Source: Bryobacterales bacterium (GTDB taxonomy: Bacteria; Acidobacteriota; Terriglobia; Bryobacterales; Bryobacteraceae). From it: DNA of 38,975 bases. Positions 15,695 to 25,557 of this stretch are shown piece after piece. A program made the translations under genes and the position numbers. The DNA is taken from positions 1 through 38,975 of the forward strand of contig JADLDI010000044.1 in NCBI GenBank assembly GCA_020846745.1. Direction: 5' to 3'. The number at the start of each line of letters is the position of its first letter. The stretch's first letter is position 1. The notes beneath the pieces were generated by a model, which made no database searches, was not told the DNA's origin, and saw only the letters and a program-made list of their open reading frames with translations.

Positions 15695-16345
15695 CTACTG
15701 CTTACGCATGGCGAACACGGTGTCGGGTAGCGGCTGATTCACGCCGGTGAATATGTACTCGATGGTCTGCCGTCTATCGGACGGACCCTGCACCTGCCGG
15801 ACAACCAGATTGGTGCGCTTGTCAATCCAGTACCGTATGGGCGGCGCTTCGGAATCACCGGTATAAGTGGCTTCGATCACGTGGCAGTCTAAGGCTCGAT
15901 TGCCGATGGTAAGGCGTTCATCGGGAAGGATCTTCGCCTCCCTCACCTTGGCGGACATCTGTTCAAGAGCGGCTAACGGACTGGCATACCAGAGCACGGT
16001 AAAGTCCGCAATGGAGGCGTCGCGCTCGCTTTTCTGGTTCGACTGTGACTTATACTCCCTGGTCTTTTTCCCGTCGGATACCCGGACCCATTCGCCGGAT
16101 TCGGGCTCACGGATTTCGATCAGGATTCGCCCGGGACGCCGCGCCGCAAAGCGCATCTCGGAGATCACGTTTGCGGCGGGCTTACCGTCCACCACCGTTT
16201 CCAGTGTTGTTTTGGACTGTAGCTGGCAACTGTCCAGCCGGCCGTAGCTATCGGCGGACTTTTCGAGCAGGGCCTGGGCGGTGGATTGCTGATCGACAGC
16301 CAGGCACGCACCCGTGAACAAAAGCGACAAATAGACAAACCGCAT
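15695..16345 (-). CDS. Periplasmic LolA-like/DUF2092-type protein
   Basis: 216 residues with a signal peptide (MRFVYLSLLFTGACLA). The body (QALLEKSADSYGRLDSCQLQSKT.., MRFAARRPGRILIEIREP.., YWIDKRTNLVVRQV) has the open-barrel pattern of LolA/LppX-like proteins, which shield lipophilic molecules, and related DUF2092 proteins. The exact family and ligand are uncertain. A ribosome site GAGGTGA precedes the ATG. It is 102 bp after the TonB receptor gene and 24 bp before the LacI gene on the same strand. Confidence 0.65.
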   Translation of the reverse strand: MRFVYLSLLFTGACLAVDQQSTAQALLEKSADSYGRLDSCQLQSKTTLETVVDGKPAANVISEMRFAARRPGRILIEIREPESGEWVRVSDGKKTREYKSQSNQKSERDASIADFTVLWYASPLAALEQMSAKVREAKILPDERLTIGNRALDCHVIEATYTGDSEAPPIRYWIDKRTNLVVRQVQGPSDRRQTIEYIFTGVNQPLPDTVFAMRKQ

Positions 16346-16447
16346 TCCCGCATCACCTCGATGGTTAGAGCAGTGGGGTCGGGGAGGTAGTTACCCAGGC
16401 AGATTTCCGGTATGTTCGTTTTCAGCCGCTGACGCTTTTGGAACCCG

Positions 16448-19400
16448 CTAGAAGAGGTATTTGAGGCCGAACTGGATCAGGCGAGGGGCGATGGATGTTT
16501 GGGTGATGACGCCGAAGCTGGCGGTACCGAGGGTCGTGCCGGGGTTGGCGAATTGCGCTTTGTTTAGCGCGTTATAGAACTCGATGCGGAAGGCTAGTTC
16601 GGCATCTTCGCGGAGGCCGCCGACACGGGTACGTTTGCCGAGAGAGAAGTCGGTATTGATCTGGCCGGGTCCGTTGAGAATGCTGACGCCGGCACTGCCG
16701 TACCCTGTCGCGCCGTCGGTTCCGATTACCGGCGCCGCGCAGATGCGGGACCGGTCGATCCACTGTCCAAGACGATCGAGCACAGTGCCGGCGGTGGCAA
16801 GGCTCGCGTAGGTCGCGCCGGGACACATGGTGACGGTGGAAGTGCCGGCGCTGCCGTAGACGGAGCCGCCGCTAGGATCGGTGAGGGTCATCGGCAGGGC
16901 GCTTTGGACGATCACGATGCCCGCGGCGGACCATCCTCGCGTCAGTTCGCCGCGCCAGCCACCGCCGAGTTGCGGCAGAGGAAGTTCGGCGTCGAAGTTG
17001 GTGATAATGCGGTGTGTCCGGTCGAACGAAGCACGGCCGTTCGAAAGGTCAAGCCGGTTCTGGTCGTTGTAGACGACCGTGTTGTTCATGGCCTTTGATA
17101 GCGTGTAAGCCGATTGGAACGTAACTCCCTTGCCGAGTTTGCCGCGGAACGTGGCCTGCATGCTGTGGTAAGAAGATGTTCCGACGAATTCGCTGTCGAG
17201 CAGAGCCGTGGGGGTTTCGCCGAGAATTGGGACGCGTTGGCGGGCGTTCTTGGACGTATTCGCGGTGATGCAATGCGACGGGTCGCCATCGTAACCGCAG
17301 TTGACGGGATTCGCGGACGTGGCAAGGAGCGGCTGGTTGAGGCCGTGCGCGAGAAGGATACGGCCGCCGTGGGAGCCGACATAGCCAAGGTCAAAGGATG
17401 CGCCGGCGGTTAGTTTCAATTTGATGGTCGCGTTCCACTGCTGCAGACGGGGAATGCGGTATTCGGGTCCGGCCACGCGATCGGAGAGTTGTGAGGTAAG
17501 CGTGCGGGGGACAAAGCCGAGTGTAGTTACCGGGAACGGCTGCGCGAAAGTGGATGTGTTGTTGCTTGCGTCGGTATTGGTGAAGCTCTGCGCGAAAGGC
17601 GCCGCGGTAAACAGGGGAGCGGAGGCGGAGTTACCACTGAACAGCGGAGCCTGGTAGAACCAGCCATAGCCTCCGCCCAGGACAACGCGTCCGGACGATC
17701 CCCAGGGTTGCCAGGCGAAGCCGGCGCGCGGAGCGAAAGCGTCGCGAGGCGTGGAGTTGCGATAGAAACTATTGCTATCGCGCACGAGGACGCCTTCGGG
17801 CGGCGGGCCGAAGGGCTTTCCCGTGTAGGGGTTGATCAGGTTGGGGTCGTAGTTGGCGGCCAGCGTGTTGCCGATCAGGGTGCCGCCGGGGGGCGGAATG
17901 GCGGCTTGGCGGATGAGGTCCGGCCAAACGTTGCCGATGGCGCCCGCGGTGTCGAGCGACGGCCCGATATACTCCCAGCGCAACCCAACGTTCAGCGTGA
18001 AGCGGCTCGTGAGTTTGATATCGTCCTGAACGTAACCGGCTCCGTAGTAGCGGCGGTAACGATAGATAGATTCACCGAACGGTCCGATGCCTTCATTGGC
18101 CTGGACCGTCTGGATGTTACTGCGGCCCAGGGGACTCAAGTTATCGGCGGCGTTGAGGCCGAGCAGGAAATCGGCGAAGGTTCGGAAGGTGATCTTGCCG
18201 CGCGCGCCGCCGGTATCGGCCCGGCCGTTGTACTGAGTGAGAAAGAAACCGCCGGTCCGGATGCGCTGGCGTCCTTTGATCCAGGACAAGTTATCTCCCC
18301 ACGAATAAGTAATAGTTTGAAAGTGGTTGTCGTTTGGATTGGTGCCAAACAAGCGGAACGTGCCCTGCGGGCCGAGCACAGTCAGTTCAGGCGCGTGAGC
18401 AAACAGGGGGTCCACCGCCTTCATACCGAAATCGCCGGCGAGTGGCGTGTTCACGCCCACAGCGTCGGTATTGTTGCGGGTAAACGTCATAAACGCTTCA
18501 TTGACGAGGTTGGCCGAGACCGTCGTGGTGAGCTTGCCGCTGGTGGCAATGTCCTGGGCATTCAACTTCTGTTGAGAGCCCCATCCCGGGACAATCGGCG
18601 CACCAGGATACCCGCCCGGTGAGCCGAACGTGCGCAACTGGTCGACAGTGGCGGTGAACAGGCGGGCGGCCAAGGTGTTCTTCGCGTTCAGCACATAGTC
18701 GCTATTGGCGATCCAGTGGTTCTCCTTATAAGTGGAGGGCATGCTGTAGGACGAGAAACCGAGGCCGGCATTGGCTCCCGAGGTAATCAAAGTCTGGGGC
18801 GATGGGATGAGATAGGTACCATCGGCGGCTTTGGCCTGCAGCATTTTGAGGGCGACGGGATTGATGGCGGCGGTAGTGGCGGTGTTCTGGTTGTTGCAAT
18901 CGAGCTGGCGACCGCCGGCAAAGGTCATAAAGCGGCCGGCATCGCCCGCGTGGTTGGCCGGACAGAACTGGGCGGCGATTGTGGCCGCCGAGCGGTCCGC
19001 GGTGAGGCCGGGCAGGATGAGGTTGGCTATGGACGTGGGGTCCAGCCCGTTCACCTGGCGGGTGCCCTGGTAGGAACCGAAGACAAACCATTTGTTTTGT
19101 TTGAGGGCGCCGCCGAGGGTGGCGCCGAACTGGTTCTGTTTGAGGTTGGGTTTTGATTGTCCGGTGGCGTTGCGGAAGAAGGCGTTCGCGTTGAAAACGT
19201 CGTTGCGCAGGAACTCCCACAAGTTGCCGTGCCACTCGTTTTGGCCGTGACGGGTGACGAGGTTGGTGTTGGGCGTCATGGCGCCGAACCCTGCGTCGTA
19301 CTGCGAGGTCTGCACCTTGAATTCGGAGATGGTGTCGGGATTGGGGACGGTGGAGGGCGCGGTCGCGCCATCGATGGTGTACGCGCCGGCGGTGGTGTTG

Positions 19401-19933
19401 CCGTTGATGTTGACGCTCGAAGTGCCGCGGCCCAGGGTGCCCGCGTTATTCACGTCCGCGGCCGAACCCGACGACATGGAGAGGACTTGGGTGAAATTGC
19501 GGGTATTGAGCGGGACAGCGGTGATGGTCTTCTGGTCGACCAGCGTTCCGGTCGAGGGTGCGGAGGTGTTGACGGTGCACCGGCACGCAGTGGTTTCGGC
19601 GGCATCGCCGGGTTCGAGGTGGGCATCGAGCACCGGTACTTCAGAGACATTGACGGTCACGCGGTCCATGCGGGCGGTCTTAAAGCCCTTCGCGGTAAAG
19701 GTCACCTGGTAGGTTGCGGGTGGCAGAAGAGAGAAACGATAGGAACCGCGTTCGTCCGACTCCACACGATGGAGTTGCGCAGTGCCATCGCTAATGGCCG
19801 TGACGGCAACGCCCGCGAGCGCCGCGCCGGCGGCGTCGCGAATCGTGCCTTCGAGTGCGCCCGTGGTGGCTGACTGGCCGAACAGCGTGGTGGAAGCGAT
19901 CAGAAGGTAGAAGGTGAGTCGGATAGAAGGCAC
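16448..19933 (-). CDS. TonB-dependent receptor, Oar-type with carboxypeptidase-like N-terminal domain
   Basis: 1161 residues. Signal peptide (ending LFGQ) then a carboxypeptidase-regulatory-like domain (GALEGTIRDAAGAALAGVAV..SYRFSLLPPATYQVTF), a plug (NTRNFTQVL.., YTIDGATAPSTVPNPDTISEF) and a large beta-barrel ending in YLF. Oar-type receptors are expanded in Solibacter-like acidobacteria and import large ligands or act in the outer membrane; the ligand is unknown. GTG start at 19933, with GGAG 9 nt upstream. Given its neighbours it may take up glycan or peptide fragments. Confidence 0.92.
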   Translation of the reverse strand: MPSIRLTFYLLIASTTLFGQSATTGALEGTIRDAAGAALAGVAVTAISDGTAQLHRVESDERGSYRFSLLPPATYQVTFTAKGFKTARMDRVTVNVSEVPVLDAHLEPGDAAETTACRCTVNTSAPSTGTLVDQKTITAVPLNTRNFTQVLSMSSGSAADVNNAGTLGRGTSSVNINGNTTAGAYTIDGATAPSTVPNPDTISEFKVQTSQYDAGFGAMTPNTNLVTRHGQNEWHGNLWEFLRNDVFNANAFFRNATGQSKPNLKQNQFGATLGGALKQNKWFVFGSYQGTRQVNGLDPTSIANLILPGLTADRSAATIAAQFCPANHAGDAGRFMTFAGGRQLDCNNQNTATTAAINPVALKMLQAKAADGTYLIPSPQTLITSGANAGLGFSSYSMPSTYKENHWIANSDYVLNAKNTLAARLFTATVDQLRTFGSPGGYPGAPIVPGWGSQQKLNAQDIATSGKLTTTVSANLVNEAFMTFTRNNTDAVGVNTPLAGDFGMKAVDPLFAHAPELTVLGPQGTFRLFGTNPNDNHFQTITYSWGDNLSWIKGRQRIRTGGFFLTQYNGRADTGGARGKITFRTFADFLLGLNAADNLSPLGRSNIQTVQANEGIGPFGESIYRYRRYYGAGYVQDDIKLTSRFTLNVGLRWEYIGPSLDTAGAIGNVWPDLIRQAAIPPPGGTLIGNTLAANYDPNLINPYTGKPFGPPPEGVLVRDSNSFYRNSTPRDAFAPRAGFAWQPWGSSGRVVLGGGYGWFYQAPLFSGNSASAPLFTAAPFAQSFTNTDASNNTSTFAQPFPVTTLGFVPRTLTSQLSDRVAGPEYRIPRLQQWNATIKLKLTAGASFDLGYVGSHGGRILLAHGLNQPLLATSANPVNCGYDGDPSHCITANTSKNARQRVPILGETPTALLDSEFVGTSSYHSMQATFRGKLGKGVTFQSAYTLSKAMNNTVVYNDQNRLDLSNGRASFDRTHRIITNFDAELPLPQLGGGWRGELTRGWSAAGIVIVQSALPMTLTDPSGGSVYGSAGTSTVTMCPGATYASLATAGTVLDRLGQWIDRSRICAAPVIGTDGATGYGSAGVSILNGPGQINTDFSLGKRTRVGGLREDAELAFRIEFYNALNKAQFANPGTTLGTASFGVITQTSIAPRLIQFGLKYLF

Positions 19934-20037
19934 CCAGTGGAGCTCCCGGTATAGTGACCTGAAAGTCGTCTACTCTGAACTGTATCACGAGGGAGGGCCT
20001 CTAAGGGTGCTTCTTTGGTGGGGTATCGCCTTACGTT

Positions 20038-22113
20038 TTACTGGGCGCTGAGCGACTGGGTGGCGATTTCTACTTGTGTGGTTATGCGTTCAATGGCAGC
20101 CACCACGGCGGAAGTGGCTTGTTCGGCGGCCGCGTTGTTGCCGGCATCGGCGGGTTCGCGAACGCCGGGAAGTGTCTTCGCGCTGTAGCCGGTGTAGATG
20201 CCGGGAGCGTACAAGGTGTGTTTGTAGAAGGGCCGGTTAGCAAGGCCCGCGGGGTCGATCAGCGACTGCTCGGCTTGGCGGAGCGTCTTATTGATTGCGA
20301 TGAGTCGCGACGTCGCCGCGCTCGAGAGTTTGGGGAGGGCGGCGGCATAAGCCGCTTCGTACTCGATAGCGGCCGATTTGAGCCGGTCAAGCGCCTGGTT
20401 CACTGCGGACATATCGAGCTTGTTCTTTTCGGCAAGGTCCTTTGCCCACTCCCGAATACTGCTTTCGAGGCTGGTGAACTCGAACGGAAGTAGGGGGGCT
20501 TCGGAAAAGCGAAGTATGGTGGTTCCCATCACTTGGGCCAACGCCTTGGAGTATTGAAAGTCCGGGTCCATCGTCTTTTCAAACCAGGCTATTGAATCGT
20601 AAATGGAATGGTATGTGCCATTTCCGCCGGGTTTGTTAAAGCCGATGTTGAGCGACGGGATGCCCGCGTGATGCACGAAGGCGACATAGTCGGAACCGGC
20701 TCCGAGCGGGCCCAGGCGAAAGGGCTGTTTCTTTTCGCCTTCGGCGGAGAGCGTCAGCAGATCCTTGTCCTTCTGCGGATCTTTGTTATCGCGCATCACC
20801 TGGCGGAAGAACGTGTTGAGTGTGGGAACGCCGCCGGCGCCGAGCGCGCCTCCCGTATTGCTGTCTGAGTTGATGTACGCGACAACCTTCTGCTGGAGTT
20901 CGTCGCGATGCTTCTCCACCCATTCGGTGGACCCGATCAGCCCAAACTCTTCGGCGTCCCAGAGGATGAACTTCACTGTCCGGCGCGGCTGCCAACCGGT
21001 TTTGCGAAGTTCAGAAAACGCGCGCGCCGTCTCAAGCAGGCCGATAGCGCCGCTAATCGGATCGCCCGCGCCATTCACCCACGCATCGTGGTGGTTGCCG
21101 TAGATCACCCATTCATCGGGCAGCGATTTGCCGGGGATTGTGGCGATGACGTTGTAAATGGGCTTTGAGGTCCAGTCGTAATCGGTTTTGAGGTGGACGG
21201 TGGCCGGTCCAGGTCCGATGTGATAGGTGATCGGCAGTGCGCCGCGCCAGCCCTCGGGCGCCACGGCGCCCTCGAGGCGCTGAAGCAGCGGCTGAGCTTC
21301 CGCATAGGAGACGGGCAGGACGGGGATCTTCATGAGAGACGCCGCCTGTTCGCGCGGCAGACGCTTTGCGCCCGGTTCGGAAGCCCAACCAGGAGTGAGC
21401 GGGTCACCTACGTAGAGCGGCATGTCCATAATGGAGCCGCGCTGCGCGCTGAGCGCCGGACGGTAGGGGCCTTTCGGGAAAACGTCGCCCTGGTAGTACC
21501 CATCGTCGTGTGGATCGGAATAGATGAGGCAGCCGGCGGCCCCGTTTTCCTGGGCGACCTTGGCCTTCGTGCCGCGCCACGAACGTCCGTAACGGGCGAT
21601 CACGATCTTTCCTTTGACGTCGATACCTTGCTTCTTCAGATACGCGTAGTCTTCCGGGATGCCGTAGTTCACGTAGACAAGCGGAGCCGTCACGTCGCCC
21701 GAGGCCGCGTAGGAGTTATATAGCGGAAGTTGGGTTTTGTCGGTCGAATCCGGGTCTTCTTTCATGGCCGGCTCGGAAAGTTTGAGGCGCAGCCGCGTGG
21801 GCGCCGTCATTTCGAGCGTGCGGTGGGTGGGGTAGGGGAGAAGAACCTCGAAGGTTTCGATTTGCATATCGAGTCCCCATTGCTTGAAGAGACCCGCGCC
21901 GTAGTCGGCAACGGCCTTGGAAGCGGGCGAACCGGCGTGGTGCGGTTCCGCCGCCATGCGTTCCATATACGTCTTGGCGCGAACAGGATCGGGGATGGCC
22001 TTCATCCGCTGCTCGAGCGATTGCTGTCCGGCGACTTCAGCGGGAGCGAAACCGCGGATATCCGCCTGTGCCCAGAGGCTGGGCACGACCGTTAGTAGGA
22101 TGAGTGCGCGCAT
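20038..22113 (-). CDS. M28 zinc aminopeptidase/glutamate carboxypeptidase II-like
   Basis: 691 residues, exported (MRALILLTVVPSLWAQA). It contains a PA domain (~130-300) inside an M28 peptidase fold. Dinuclear zinc ligands and the catalytic base align with glutamate carboxypeptidase II: H341 (GNHHDAWVNGAGDP), D351, E388/E389 (WDAEEFGLIGS), D417 (NSDSNTG) and H502 (TYHSIYD). A C-terminal helical dimerisation-like domain completes the GCPII layout. It probably trims dipeptides or acidic peptides in the periplasm. It lies 14 bp downstream of dsbD on the same strand, an operon pair. Confidence 0.92.
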   Translation of the reverse strand: MRALILLTVVPSLWAQADIRGFAPAEVAGQQSLEQRMKAIPDPVRAKTYMERMAAEPHHAGSPASKAVADYGAGLFKQWGLDMQIETFEVLLPYPTHRTLEMTAPTRLRLKLSEPAMKEDPDSTDKTQLPLYNSYAASGDVTAPLVYVNYGIPEDYAYLKKQGIDVKGKIVIARYGRSWRGTKAKVAQENGAAGCLIYSDPHDDGYYQGDVFPKGPYRPALSAQRGSIMDMPLYVGDPLTPGWASEPGAKRLPREQAASLMKIPVLPVSYAEAQPLLQRLEGAVAPEGWRGALPITYHIGPGPATVHLKTDYDWTSKPIYNVIATIPGKSLPDEWVIYGNHHDAWVNGAGDPISGAIGLLETARAFSELRKTGWQPRRTVKFILWDAEEFGLIGSTEWVEKHRDELQQKVVAYINSDSNTGGALGAGGVPTLNTFFRQVMRDNKDPQKDKDLLTLSAEGEKKQPFRLGPLGAGSDYVAFVHHAGIPSLNIGFNKPGGNGTYHSIYDSIAWFEKTMDPDFQYSKALAQVMGTTILRFSEAPLLPFEFTSLESSIREWAKDLAEKNKLDMSAVNQALDRLKSAAIEYEAAYAAALPKLSSAATSRLIAINKTLRQAEQSLIDPAGLANRPFYKHTLYAPGIYTGYSAKTLPGVREPADAGNNAAAEQATSAVVAAIERITTQVEIATQSLSAQ

Positions 22114-22127
22114 TGGTTAGAGATTGC

Positions 22128-24050
22128 TTAGAGAGAAGCTGCCTTGGTCTGCTTAGGTGCGTTTATGAATGAAAGGAACTCGGCGGGCTTCTTCGTAAGT
22201 CCGACGAAGTTGGCCAGCACGTTTTCGCTGCCGTCGAGGATAGCGTAGTGGGGAATGGCGACAGTGTTGAACTTGGTTTCCTGCAGCTTCTGGTTCGCTT
22301 CGGAAGCCGCGTCGGTACCGTCGGTATACAGTTCCACCAAAACGAAACCGTCGAGTGCCGCGATCACTTCCGGGCGGGTGAACATGTTCGCCTTCATCCA
22401 ATGGCAATTGGTGCAGGCGTACCCGGTGAAGTTCACAAAGACGAGCTTGTTCTGTTCGCGCGCGAGCTTCAGCGCCTGCTGATAATCGTTCTTGATCCAT
22501 TTCAATTGAGCCGCAGATGCGCTGCCGGGCGCGCCGCCAGACTGTTCGGCGCAGGCCGGGATATAGGCGTCGAGTTCACCCAAGCGGGCGCAGTTCATGC
22601 CGGGCCAGAGAGAGATCGCGAAAATCAGGAACGCGATCGCGATGACGGCGCGCGAGACGCCGAGTTGCTGATCGGCTTTGATGCCGTCGAGCCGGATGAA
22701 GCCGAGAAGGTAGAGGCCGGGCATGGCGAAGAGGACAATCCAGGCCGCAAGAAAACGTTCGCGGGTGAGTAAGCCCCACTGCATCACCTGGTCGATGTTC
22801 GACAAATACTTGAACACGAACGCCAGAATGATAAAGCCCATTACCACTTTCACGCGCGGAAGCCAGCCGCCGCTCTTGGGCATGCGTTGGAGGTAAGACG
22901 GGAACAGGGCGAGCAGGAAGAAGGGCGAAGCGAGTCCGGCGGCGAAGCTGGCCATGCCGATGGCGGGCTGTAGTCCACCGCCTTGGACGGAGGCGGCGAG
23001 CAGGGTGCCGACGAACGGTCCAACGCAGGCGAACGAGGTGAGCGAGAAAGTGAGCCCCATGAGGAGAGTGCCGAGGACGCCGCCTTTCTGCGAGGCCTGG
23101 TCGAGGCGGGTAAGCAGGCCCGAGGGCAGCGTGATTTCGAAAGCTCCGAGGAGGCTAAGGCCGAAGACGAGGAACAGGGTGGCGATGAAGGCGTTCACCC
23201 AAACGTTTGAGCCGAGTTGGACGACGCCGAACGGCCCGAGAACGGCGGTGGTGATCAACCCGAGCGCGGTAAACAGGACGACGATGCCAAGGCAGAAGAG
23301 AACCGCCTGCGAGACACTTCCTTTGCCCCCGCCCTGGCGCAGGAAGAACGACATGGTGATCGGGATCATCGGGAAGACACACGGAGTGAAAACGGCCGCC
23401 AAGCCGAACCCGAAGGCTACGAGAACGAACTGAAACAGGCCCTGGTCCTGTGCGGACTGCTGGACAGGCGCGGGTTTCGCGGGCGCTGCCGCCTGGCCCG
23501 CGGGCGCCGCGGCAGGGGTGGCGGAGGTGGCTAACGATCCGGCCACGTAGCCTTCGGGAATCTTGGGTTCCAGGGTACGGACGCCGGGGTTGATGGTGAG
23601 CTTCGCGCTGGCGGTTTTGCGAACGGGACGGAGGCAGGTAGTGTCGCTGCAAACCTGGTAGCGCGCCTGCGCGGTAACCTCAATGGGTCCGCGGGCGGCG
23701 TTCGCGTCCACCTCGGTTTCGATCAGGAACACGGCTTGTTTTTCATACGTTTCCGAGTCGGCCTTAAAGTTTGGATCGAACTTGGTGGCGGGCTTGGGTT
23801 GATGGAGTTTGACGCCTTTCACGGCCGGGTTTTCGGCGAGCAGAATACGGGTGGGAATCGGCCCTGGAGGCGTGGTGGTGGAGTAGAGATGCCAGCCTTC
23901 TTCGATGGTGGCGGTGAGTTTGATCAATACTTTCGCGCCGGGTGCGGCGGTGGCGGGTTCGATGGCGAGGGTCCACTGCACCGGGTCGGTCCGCTGCGCC
24001 GGCGAAAGGGTCGCGAAAACGGCAAGAAGGCAAAGAAGGCGCATCAACAT
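22128..24050 (-). CDS. dsbD: Thiol:disulfide interchange protein DsbD
   Basis: 640 residues with all three DsbD modules. After a signal peptide, an N-terminal immunoglobulin-like domain carries C134 and C139 (CSDTTC); eight membrane spans carry the transfer cysteines C224 (FTPCVFPM) and C342 (FACVGPF); a C-terminal thioredoxin domain has C546-T-N-C549. DsbD moves electrons from cytoplasmic thioredoxin to periplasmic substrates such as DsbC or cytochrome maturation proteins. ATG 24050 starts the signal peptide; the frame open to 24167 overlaps coaX and is not coding. Divergent from coaX with 79 bp between. Confidence 0.94.
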   Translation of the reverse strand: MLMRLLCLLAVFATLSPAQRTDPVQWTLAIEPATAAPGAKVLIKLTATIEEGWHLYSTTTPPGPIPTRILLAENPAVKGVKLHQPKPATKFDPNFKADSETYEKQAVFLIETEVDANAARGPIEVTAQARYQVCSDTTCLRPVRKTASAKLTINPGVRTLEPKIPEGYVAGSLATSATPAAAPAGQAAAPAKPAPVQQSAQDQGLFQFVLVAFGFGLAAVFTPCVFPMIPITMSFFLRQGGGKGSVSQAVLFCLGIVVLFTALGLITTAVLGPFGVVQLGSNVWVNAFIATLFLVFGLSLLGAFEITLPSGLLTRLDQASQKGGVLGTLLMGLTFSLTSFACVGPFVGTLLAASVQGGGLQPAIGMASFAAGLASPFFLLALFPSYLQRMPKSGGWLPRVKVVMGFIILAFVFKYLSNIDQVMQWGLLTRERFLAAWIVLFAMPGLYLLGFIRLDGIKADQQLGVSRAVIAIAFLIFAISLWPGMNCARLGELDAYIPACAEQSGGAPGSASAAQLKWIKNDYQQALKLAREQNKLVFVNFTGYACTNCHWMKANMFTRPEVIAALDGFVLVELYTDGTDAASEANQKLQETKFNTVAIPHYAILDGSENVLANFVGLTKKPAEFLSFINAPKQTKAASL

Positions 24051-24129
24051 ATTTACTGTACTCAATTGGATGCAGGTGAGCGGAAATAGTGGCGGATGGA
24101 TGCGATCGGCCTGCAACAATAAATAGGAC

Positions 24130-24906
24130 ATGTTGCTGGCGCTCGACGTAGGGAACACGAATATCACGATCGGACTGTTTCAGGGCGAGAAACTGGCGCA
24201 CCGTTGGCGGCTGCGGACGGTCCACGATCAAACGGAAGACGAGTGGGGCATCCTGCTGCGCAACCTGTTCTCGTTTCACCAGATAGACTTTCACGCCATT
24301 TCCGGTATCGCAATCTCGTCGGTGGTGCCGCCGCTGAATACAGCGTTGGAATCGATGGCCAGACGCTATTTCGACCGGTCGCCCTTGTTCGTAACGGATG
24401 AGACCGTGAAGGGTCTCACGGTGCGGTACGACAATCCGCGAGAGGTGGGTGCGGATCGGCTGGTGAACGGCGTGGCGGCGTTCCACAAGTACGGCGGACC
24501 GTGCATTGTGGTCGACCTGGGGACAGCCATCACTTTTGATGTGGTGTCGGCGCGGGCGGAGTATCTGGGGGGTATCATCTGTCCGGGCATCGGCATCTCG
24601 ATCGATGCGCTGTTCTCACGGACGGCGAAACTGCCTAAGGTGGAGTTCCGCGAACCGGCGAAGTTGATTGGGACGAACACCGTCGGGTCGATCCAGGCGG
24701 GGCTTTATTATGGTGCGATCGGGATGATCGATGGCATACTGGAACGCCTGATCGCGGAAATGGGTGTGGAGACAAAAACCGTGGCGACCGGCGGCCAGGC
24801 GCGGCTGATTGTGCAGGGGTCGAAATATCTCAAAGACGCCGATGAAGATCTAACGCTCGAGGGGTTGAAGCAGATTTGGAACCAGACAAACCGGCCGAAC
24901 AACTGA
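24130..24906 (+). CDS. coaX: Type III pantothenate kinase
   Basis: 258 residues, usual CoaX length. CoaX phosphorylates pantothenate, the first step of coenzyme A synthesis. Motifs of the ASKHA fold are present: LALDVGNTN (D6, phosphate loop), DNPREVGADRLVNG (pantothenate site region) and CIVVDLGTAITFDVV. Type III enzymes use monovalent cations and are not inhibited by CoA. AGGA lies directly before the ATG. The 3' end overlaps the next gene by 31 bp. Confidence 0.95.
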   Translation: MLLALDVGNTNITIGLFQGEKLAHRWRLRTVHDQTEDEWGILLRNLFSFHQIDFHAISGIAISSVVPPLNTALESMARRYFDRSPLFVTDETVKGLTVRYDNPREVGADRLVNGVAAFHKYGGPCIVVDLGTAITFDVVSARAEYLGGIICPGIGISIDALFSRTAKLPKVEFREPAKLIGTNTVGSIQAGLYYGAIGMIDGILERLIAEMGVETKTVATGGQARLIVQGSKYLKDADEDLTLEGLKQIWNQTNRPNN

Positions 24907-25550
24907 ACTACTTCAACTACTTTACGGAGGTAGAGGAGCATTTCCAGAAGGCGCGCGGGACCAGCCTGTTTCTGCTGTCGCCGCTCGACTGGGCGCTGAT
25001 CGAGACCTGGAAGAACGCCGGCATTCCGCTCGAGGCGGTGCTGCGTGGTATCGATCTGGCGTTTGAGAAGTGGCGGTCGAAGAAGGTCCGCGGGCGGCAG
25101 GTGAATTCGCTGACCTACTGCGCCCAGGCGGTGACTGAGGAAGCCGAGCGGATGGCGGGCAACGCCCCGGTGACCAAGGCGGCGGCGCAGGCTCCGTTCA
25201 CGGTGGATGAAGTGCGCGCGTTTCTCGTGGAAGCGCGCGAGCGGATCACCATCGACTCGATTCGCGCGGAACTCGCGGCGATACTCGACGATCTGCCCGC
25301 GCAGTACGCGAATCTGGAGACACTCGAGCAGCGTCTGACGGCGATGGAAGACAAGATGATCGCGACGGCGCGGGCCCAGCAGTCGGAAGCGGACTTAGCC
25401 GAGGCGCGGCGGCAACTGGATTCACAGTTACGGCTGTACCGGGGTAAGATGTCGACGCCGCAGCTGGTCATGCTCGAAAAGCAGTTTCTGGACCGGTGGC
25501 TGTTGGAGAGGTTGAACTTGCCGCGGTTGTCGTTGTTTTATTTGCATTAA
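24876..25550 (+). CDS. Conserved unknown protein, helical, overlapping coaX
   Basis: 224 residues from TTG 24876, with GAGGGG upstream. The N-terminal half (YFNYFTEVEEHF, SLFLLSPLDWALIETWKNAGIPLEAVLRGID) looks like a compact helical domain ending in a basic patch KWRSKKVRGRQVNSL. Residues ~100-190 are strongly helical with coiled-coil character (LETLEQRLTAMEDKMI, EADLAEARRQLDSQLRLYRG). No signal or membrane span. I do not recognise a named family. The 31-bp overlap with coaX implies translational coupling. Confidence 0.8.
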   Translation: MEPDKPAEQLNYFNYFTEVEEHFQKARGTSLFLLSPLDWALIETWKNAGIPLEAVLRGIDLAFEKWRSKKVRGRQVNSLTYCAQAVTEEAERMAGNAPVTKAAAQAPFTVDEVRAFLVEARERITIDSIRAELAAILDDLPAQYANLETLEQRLTAMEDKMIATARAQQSEADLAEARRQLDSQLRLYRGKMSTPQLVMLEKQFLDRWLLERLNLPRLSLFYLH

Positions 25551-25557
25551 TCGCGGC

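Noticed and set aside
17708..19873. Long plus-strand frames opposite the TonB receptor
   Set aside because: Low-complexity Gly/Val/Ala shadow translations of the receptor gene.
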